Positions 5,568-7,931 of a stretch of DNA of 7,931 nucleotides are shown here, piece after piece. Position numbers and translations under genes: made by a program. The stretch is from Nitrospirae bacterium GWC2_57_9 (GTDB taxonomy: Bacteria; Nitrospirota; UBA9217), in NCBI GenBank assembly GCA_001805085.1, contig MHEA01000141.1, positions 9,614 through 17,544 on the forward strand, in the 5' to 3' direction. How positions within the stretch are numbered: the stretch's first letter is position 1; each line of letters begins with the position of its first letter. The notes under the pieces are model-generated. The model saw only the letters and a list, made by a program, of their open reading frames with translations, was not told the origin of the DNA and did no database searches.

Positions 5568-5981
5568 TCACGGCTTTCGTTTCTTGAAGTTGCTGATCGA
5601 AACGACCTGCTTGCCGTCAACACGCCCCGCATCCGGTTCGGGCGGCGATGCTGCCGGTTCACTGCTCATATCGCTTCTCAGAAACTGCACGCCTGCTTCA
5701 CGGGAAAACACGCCGAGCAGATCATCGTGATGAATGGACAGCTCTTCCTTGCGGGCGCCAAAGGCGAGGACGCACGTGAGATTTCCGTCAGCATCCCAGT
5801 TCAGGCTGGTATTGGTCTTATTGTTAAAGACCAGGATGAGGCCTTGCTTCTTCTCTTCTTCTGTAAAGCCGCGTTTCCCGATGCTCGTTCCGGTCGAATA
5901 CTTTACGATAAGATAGACGCTTCCGAAATCGTTCCAGATGTCGTAAAACAGCTTCTGCAGATACTCCACTTGTTTCTTCAT
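5568..5981 (-). CDS. SspB-like ClpXP adaptor protein
   Basis: A 137-residue cytoplasmic protein matching the SspB fold. It has an N-terminal helix (KKQVEYLQKLFYDIW, 2-16), strand VYLIVKY, then GFTEEEKKQGLILVFNN (38-54) as in delta/alpha-type SspB proteins. This is followed by LNWDADGNLTCVLAFGARKEELSIHHDDLLGVFSREAGVQF (60-100), which parallels the family's 'beta-sheet, bound-peptide groove, VP..V..IF' core. A Pro/Glu/Ala linker (105-124) leads to a basic tail, VVSISNFKKRKP. In SspB the flexible tail carries the ClpX-docking motif that delivers ssrA-tagged substrates to ClpXP. The match is by pattern, not alignment, and the substrate class is inferred. The ATG at 5981 has a modest AGGA site. 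Monocistronic, not next to sspA or clpX. Confidence 0.65.
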   Translation of the reverse strand: MKKQVEYLQKLFYDIWNDFGSVYLIVKYSTGTSIGKRGFTEEEKKQGLILVFNNKTNTSLNWDADGNLTCVLAFGARKEELSIHHDDLLGVFSREAGVQFLRSDMSSEPAASPPEPDAGRVDGKQVVSISNFKKRKP

Positions 5982-6001
5982 GGCAAATTCCTAAACTATC
6001 G

Positions 6002-6054
6002 GGTTCAAATGGTTTGAGGTAGTTCGGTAGTTCGAGTAGTTTGAATCGTTCAAA
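6002..6054. repeat. Degenerate 9-base tandem repeats (six units)
   Basis: Six consecutive units of about 9 bases: GGTTCAAAT, GGTTTGAGG, TAGTTCGG (8 bases), TAGTTCGAG, TAGTTTGAA, TCGTTCAAA. Read on the minus strand they approximate (A)TTTGAAC(Y). They lie 20-70 bases upstream of the SspB-like start codon, within its likely promoter region. Each unit is itself near-palindromic around TTGAA/TTCAA. Confidence 0.65.
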
Positions 6055-6195
6055 TCTTTCACAGCCTATCCACCCATAGATGGGCAGCAAGCACCAAAAA
6101 GCCTCTGGACCTAACTCCTGAAATCATCGAGGGGGGATATGCACTTTTAAGCGGCCCGAGTGGCGGGGTTTGCATCTTGCCATTTCCTTTATTCT
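6055..6195. other. Intergenic between the cytochrome c and SspB-like genes
   Basis: About 140 bases downstream of the cytochrome gene (minus strand) with no supported gene. CCCATAGATGGG at 6072-6083 is a small palindrome. I find no convincing intrinsic terminator for the cytochrome operon here. Confidence 0.35.
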
Positions 6196-6627
6196 TTAAT
6201 GATGTTCCCCATGCGTTCCGTGGCTGCCCGGGGAATAGAGACTCTTGAGGTAGTTCACTACGTCCCAGATCTGATCCTCCTTGAGCACGCCTTTCCATCC
6301 GGGCATGGCGCCTCTGCCGGCAGCGATCTTCCAGGCCAGATCGCCGTCCTTGTGGTGCCCGGCCACGTGCGAGAGATCCGTGGGACGGGGTTCGAGATTT
6401 GTGCCTGCGGGACCGTCGCCCCTTCCCTGCTCGCCATGACAGGCAGCACAGTGAGCGCGGTAGAGCTTTTTGCCCCGGGCCAGAGAGGCTTTGTCCGCGG
6501 GAACAGGATTTTCCCTGGACGCCTCTTTTGCCGGCGCTTGCCAGTGCGAGTGTTGGCTCATGGACAGCGAAGGGATGCTTACAGCAGCGATAAGCGAAAC
6601 GACGGCGAGCAGTGTGATTTTGTCCAT
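6196..6627 (-). CDS. Periplasmic class I cytochrome c, monoheme
   Basis: A 143-residue protein exported by a signal peptide (residues 1 to about 23, core LLAVVSLIAAVSIPSLSM). The haem attachment motif CAACH is at 60-64, preceded by ARGKKLYRAHC as in cbb3-type/class I cytochromes. M108 in GRGAMPGWKG is the probable distal haem ligand, and the C-terminal helix is EDQIWDVVNYLKSLY. 'GDGPAGTNLEPRPTDLS' (70-86) is typical of small c-type electron carriers. It should shuttle electrons in the periplasm. An odd feature is the His-rich tail GSHGTHGEHH, a possible metal site. The ATG at 6627 has an AAGGGG site. Last gene of a probable minus-strand operon, 50 bases after DoxX. Confidence 0.9.
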   Translation of the reverse strand: MDKITLLAVVSLIAAVSIPSLSMSQHSHWQAPAKEASRENPVPADKASLARGKKLYRAHCAACHGEQGRGDGPAGTNLEPRPTDLSHVAGHHKDGDLAWKIAAGRGAMPGWKGVLKEDQIWDVVNYLKSLYSPGSHGTHGEHH

Positions 6628-6677
6628 TGGTCGAACCCCTTATGAAAAAGCCGACGGAGAAGCGACGAGGAGAATCC

Positions 6678-7124
6678 CTACCGCCGCCTCGATGTCAGGT
6701 CGATCATCTTGGTTCCGTGCCGCTCCCGTGATCTGCGTTTAGCCCAGCCCTCCAGGCTCATGGGGCCTGATCCGAAATAGGAGATCAACAAGGCTGCGCC
6801 CAGCAGGGAGAGGTTCTTTACGAAATGGACCTGGTGGACCGCTGCCGCAGCAGGATCGGCGATATTCCAGAAGTGATGGACCATCAGGGTAACAGGCGCC
6901 AGGAAGAGAACGATGAGCCAGGCGCCCTCCTTTGCCTTATACCCGATCAGGATGCTCAGCCCGCCCAGCAGCGCGACGATCCCCGCCAGCGGTACGAAAA
7001 AACCGGCCATGGGGACTCCCTGGCTCGCGCCATACTGGATCGTGCCCTCCGTGAAATGGGCGGGGACGGAGACCAGGAACACCGCGCTGTAGAGAATCCT
7101 TCCGAACAGAACCATCTGGTCCAT
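6678..7124 (-). CDS. DoxX family membrane protein
   Basis: A 148-residue inner-membrane protein with four predicted segments at about 5-23, 38-61, 67-86 and 102-118. DoxX hallmarks: the opening FGRILYSAVFLVSVPAHF, the PLAGIVALLGGLSILIGYKAKEGAWLIVLFL core, and 'VHFVKNLSLLGAALLISYFGSGP' before the end. A basic tail (AKRRSRERHG...SRRR, 128-148) should lie in the cytoplasm. DoxX proteins are tied to quinone or thiosulfate oxidation (archaeal DoxDA) and to redox-stress membrane complexes, but most have no assigned reaction. The strong AAAGGAGG site (7133-7140) sets the ATG at 7124. The adjacent cytochrome c suggests an electron-transfer partner; that pairing is inferred. Confidence 0.85.
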   Translation of the reverse strand: MDQMVLFGRILYSAVFLVSVPAHFTEGTIQYGASQGVPMAGFFVPLAGIVALLGGLSILIGYKAKEGAWLIVLFLAPVTLMVHHFWNIADPAAAAVHQVHFVKNLSLLGAALLISYFGSGPMSLEGWAKRRSRERHGTKMIDLTSRRR

Positions 7125-7222
7125 TGCTTATTCCTCCTTTGTGCGGAGAATAGCTCTCGGAACTGCTCCCGTTGAAATCCGAGGCGGAGACCCGGCGAAG
7201 CAGCTGCAGGGCGACAAGGGTC

Positions 7223-7411
7223 TCAAGCCGTTACTTTTTTTGTCCCCCGGCACAGAGGACAGACGCTTTTCCCCTTGCCGTGGCAACTCGGGCAAGGACG
7301 CTGCGAAGCATTGGTGCCATACTGCCTTCCCTGGCCCCGGCAGACAGGACAGGTAATGGAACCTTTGGCGCTGCACTCGGGACAGGGTTTTGCTGCGGTT
7401 TTATCCGTCAA
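7223..7411 (-). CDS. DnaJ-type zinc-finger mini-protein (TTG start)
   Basis: A 62-residue protein made almost entirely of four CxxC motifs: CPEC (10-13), CPVC (21-24), CPSC (40-43) and CPLC (51-54). Each is followed by a Gly/Lys turn (SAKG, RGQG, HGKG, RGTK), matching the CxxCxGxG repeats of the DnaJ cysteine-rich domain, which binds two zinc ions. No J domain or membrane segment is present. Stand-alone proteins of this type may act as zinc-binding or thiol-disulfide chaperones; the role here is unknown. The start is TTG at 7411, 7 bases after a GGAGG site (7419-7423). No ATG occurs in the right place. It lies 22 bases after the upstream small gene and 98 bases before DoxX, so it is probably in the same operon. 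Confidence 0.75.
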   Translation of the reverse strand: MTDKTAAKPCPECSAKGSITCPVCRGQGRQYGTNASQRPCPSCHGKGKSVCPLCRGTKKVTA

Positions 7412-7418
7412 TGAACTA

Positions 7419-7423
7419 CCTCC
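7419..7423 (-). promoter_or_regulatory. Ribosome binding site supporting the TTG start
   Basis: GGAGG on the minus strand, 7 bases before the TTG at 7411. Its strength and spacing are the reason for accepting the non-ATG start. Confidence 0.65.
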
Positions 7424-7433
7424 GTTTTGTTTC

Positions 7434-7577
7434 TCATTTGCCGTTTATCAGCCGATCAAGCAGGAACCATGCCCCTACCAGTACGGCGATGAGGAATATC
7501 CAGCTCAGGACGTTCCGGTAGCCTGGGTCCTTTTCCGGGGCCTCCGGATCAGATGGCTCTTGGTTGTCCTTTTTCAC
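7434..7577 (-). CDS. 47-residue single-TM small protein (GTG start)
   Basis: The frame opens with GTG at 7577 and closes with TGA at 7434-7436. The product has a charged, Pro/Glu/Asp-rich N-terminus (KKDNQEPSDPEAPEKDPG, 2-19), then one clean hydrophobic helix at about 25-40 (SWIFLIAVLVGAWFLL), then DRLINGK. This is the pattern of a small bitopic membrane protein. It is followed after 22 bases by the zinc-finger gene. The SD is modest: a GAGGG about 7 bases upstream. I do not recognise the family. Coding is supported by the hydrophobic segment with charged flanks and by operon position, but the gene is short. Confidence 0.55.
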   Translation of the reverse strand: MKKDNQEPSDPEAPEKDPGYRNVLSWIFLIAVLVGAWFLLDRLINGK

Positions 7578-7750
7578 GATAGGCCCTCACCTGTTTTCAA
7601 ATGCAGCTTGTCCTGTAAAGGAGAATAACACAGAACAGTCCAGAAAGAAAGCTTAACGAGGCGCCTCAGACCGATGAAAAGACCAAAATCTTGGAACAAA
7701 CCAGGCGCGAAGCCCTGCCGCACGAATTGGAGCGGCGTTCAGGGTCCTAG

Positions 7751-7778
7751 CACTCGGCGGTTGCGGGAGCGCCGGGTG
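7751..7778. repeat. Imperfect 9-bp hairpin
   Basis: CACTCGGCG (7751-7759) pairs with CGCCGGGTG (7770-7778) with one T-G wobble around a 10-base loop. No T-tract follows. It may be part of a repeat element together with the downstream GC-rich motif. Confidence 0.4.
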
Positions 7779-7821
7779 GACGCGAAGGGGAACCGTAAGT
7801 CAAATTCTCTTTTCCCTTATT

Positions 7822-7839
7822 AAAACCAGAAGCGGTTTT
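7822..7839. terminator. AT-rich terminator-like stem
   Basis: AAAACC (7822-7827) and GGTTTT (7834-7839) form a 6-bp stem with a 6-base loop, followed on the plus strand by GTTTTAATCTTTT. It is weak (only two GC pairs) but has the shape of an intrinsic terminator. There is no convincing plus-strand gene before it. Confidence 0.3.
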
Positions 7840-7853
7840 GTTTTAATCTTTTC

Positions 7854-7876
7854 TCGCGTCCTTCGCGTTTTCGCGG
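7854..7876. repeat. TCGCG-periodic intergenic repeat
   Basis: TCGCG recurs at 7854, 7863 and 7871, about one every 9 bases, in the series TCGCGTCC, TTCGCGTTT, TCGCGGTC. A related inverted copy (GGACGCGAAGG) lies near 7778-7788, so CGCGAAGG and CCTTCGCG flank the AT-rich stem. From memory, similar CTTCGCGTTTTCGCGG strings are dispersed in many environmental bacterial genomes; I cannot verify that here. Confidence 0.45.
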
Positions 7877-7931
7877 TCAATGGTTTTGATTTTTGCTCAA
7901 AAACTTGACTCAAAATTCAAGATGTTGGTTC

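Larger units (their letters stand above)
7578..7931. other. Region with no convincing gene, rich in inverted repeats
   Basis: A 354-base stretch upstream of the right-hand operon. A 49-codon plus ORF from the ATG at 7674 to TAA at 7821 has no ribosome binding site, is basic and low-complexity, and is not called. I found no good promoter for the operon. The contents are the hairpin at 7751-7778, the terminator-like stem at 7822-7839 and the GC-rich repeat at 7854-7876. Confidence 0.5.

Noticed and set aside
6001..6012. tRNA T-arm-like GGTTCAAAT
   Set aside because: The flanks do not pair and no acceptor or anticodon arms are present. It belongs to the tandem repeats.
6002..6054. CRISPR array
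   Set aside because: Units are 9 bases, contiguous and degenerate. There are no spacers and no cas genes.
6160..6645. 161-residue plus-strand frame over the cytochrome gene
   Set aside because: Shadow of the cytochrome c on the opposite strand, which has CAACH, a Met ligand and a signal peptide.
7674..7823. 49-codon plus-strand ORF in the right-edge region
   Set aside because: No ribosome binding site, basic low-complexity product, and it crosses the 7751-7778 hairpin.

Overview
This is a GC-moderate (roughly mid-50s percent by eye) bacterial chromosomal segment made of short, mostly single-gene transcription units on both strands. There are no rRNAs, tRNAs, CRISPR arrays, transposases or phage genes. 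The gene families point to a Gram-negative, respiring bacterium: a DUF1207 outer-membrane-type protein with signal peptide, a periplasmic class I cytochrome c, a DoxX membrane protein, an SspB-like ClpXP adaptor and a DUF3618 protein. The mix resembles Desulfobacterota or Nitrospirota genomes. That placement is inferred from protein style and cannot be confirmed from this window.

Layout, left to right. (1) 18-332, minus: small DUF1059 metal-binding-type protein with an extra Cys-rich tail and its own extended -10 promoter. (2) 558-1046, minus: YbaK-type aminoacyl-tRNA deacylase, divergent from (3) 1217-1525, plus, a small dimeric alpha/beta-barrel protein, and (4) 1611-2096, plus, a DUF3618 protein; 3 and 4 are probably one operon. 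A hairpin abuts the ribosome binding site of gene 3. (5) 2254-3102, minus: a TolB-like six-bladed beta-propeller without a signal peptide, with its own promoter. (6) 3357-4298, minus: DUF1207 outer-membrane-type protein with a GTG start. (7) A 580-base gene-poor divergent region leads to 4880-5389, plus, a membrane-anchored TPR/coiled-coil protein of unknown function with a good sigma70 promoter. (8) 5568-5981, minus: SspB-like ClpXP adaptor, preceded by six degenerate 9-base tandem repeats. (9) 7577 down to 6196, minus: a probable four-gene operon of a 47-residue single-TM protein (GTG start), a 62-residue DnaJ-type zinc-finger protein (TTG start), a DoxX protein and a cytochrome c with a His-rich tail. 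(10) 7578-7931: no convincing gene; hairpins and a short GC-rich repeat resembling dispersed intergenic repeats.

The only multi-gene functional unit is the cassette at the right end, which reads as a small membrane/periplasm redox module. The rest look like housekeeping or stress functions: mistranslation editing, adaptor-mediated proteolysis and envelope proteins. I see no defence system, secondary-metabolite cluster or clear mobile element. The best leads for something undescribed are the two tiny non-ATG genes at the head of the DoxX/cytochrome cassette, the SD-adjacent hairpin at 1180-1201, and the palindrome overlapping the promoter at 4795-4825.
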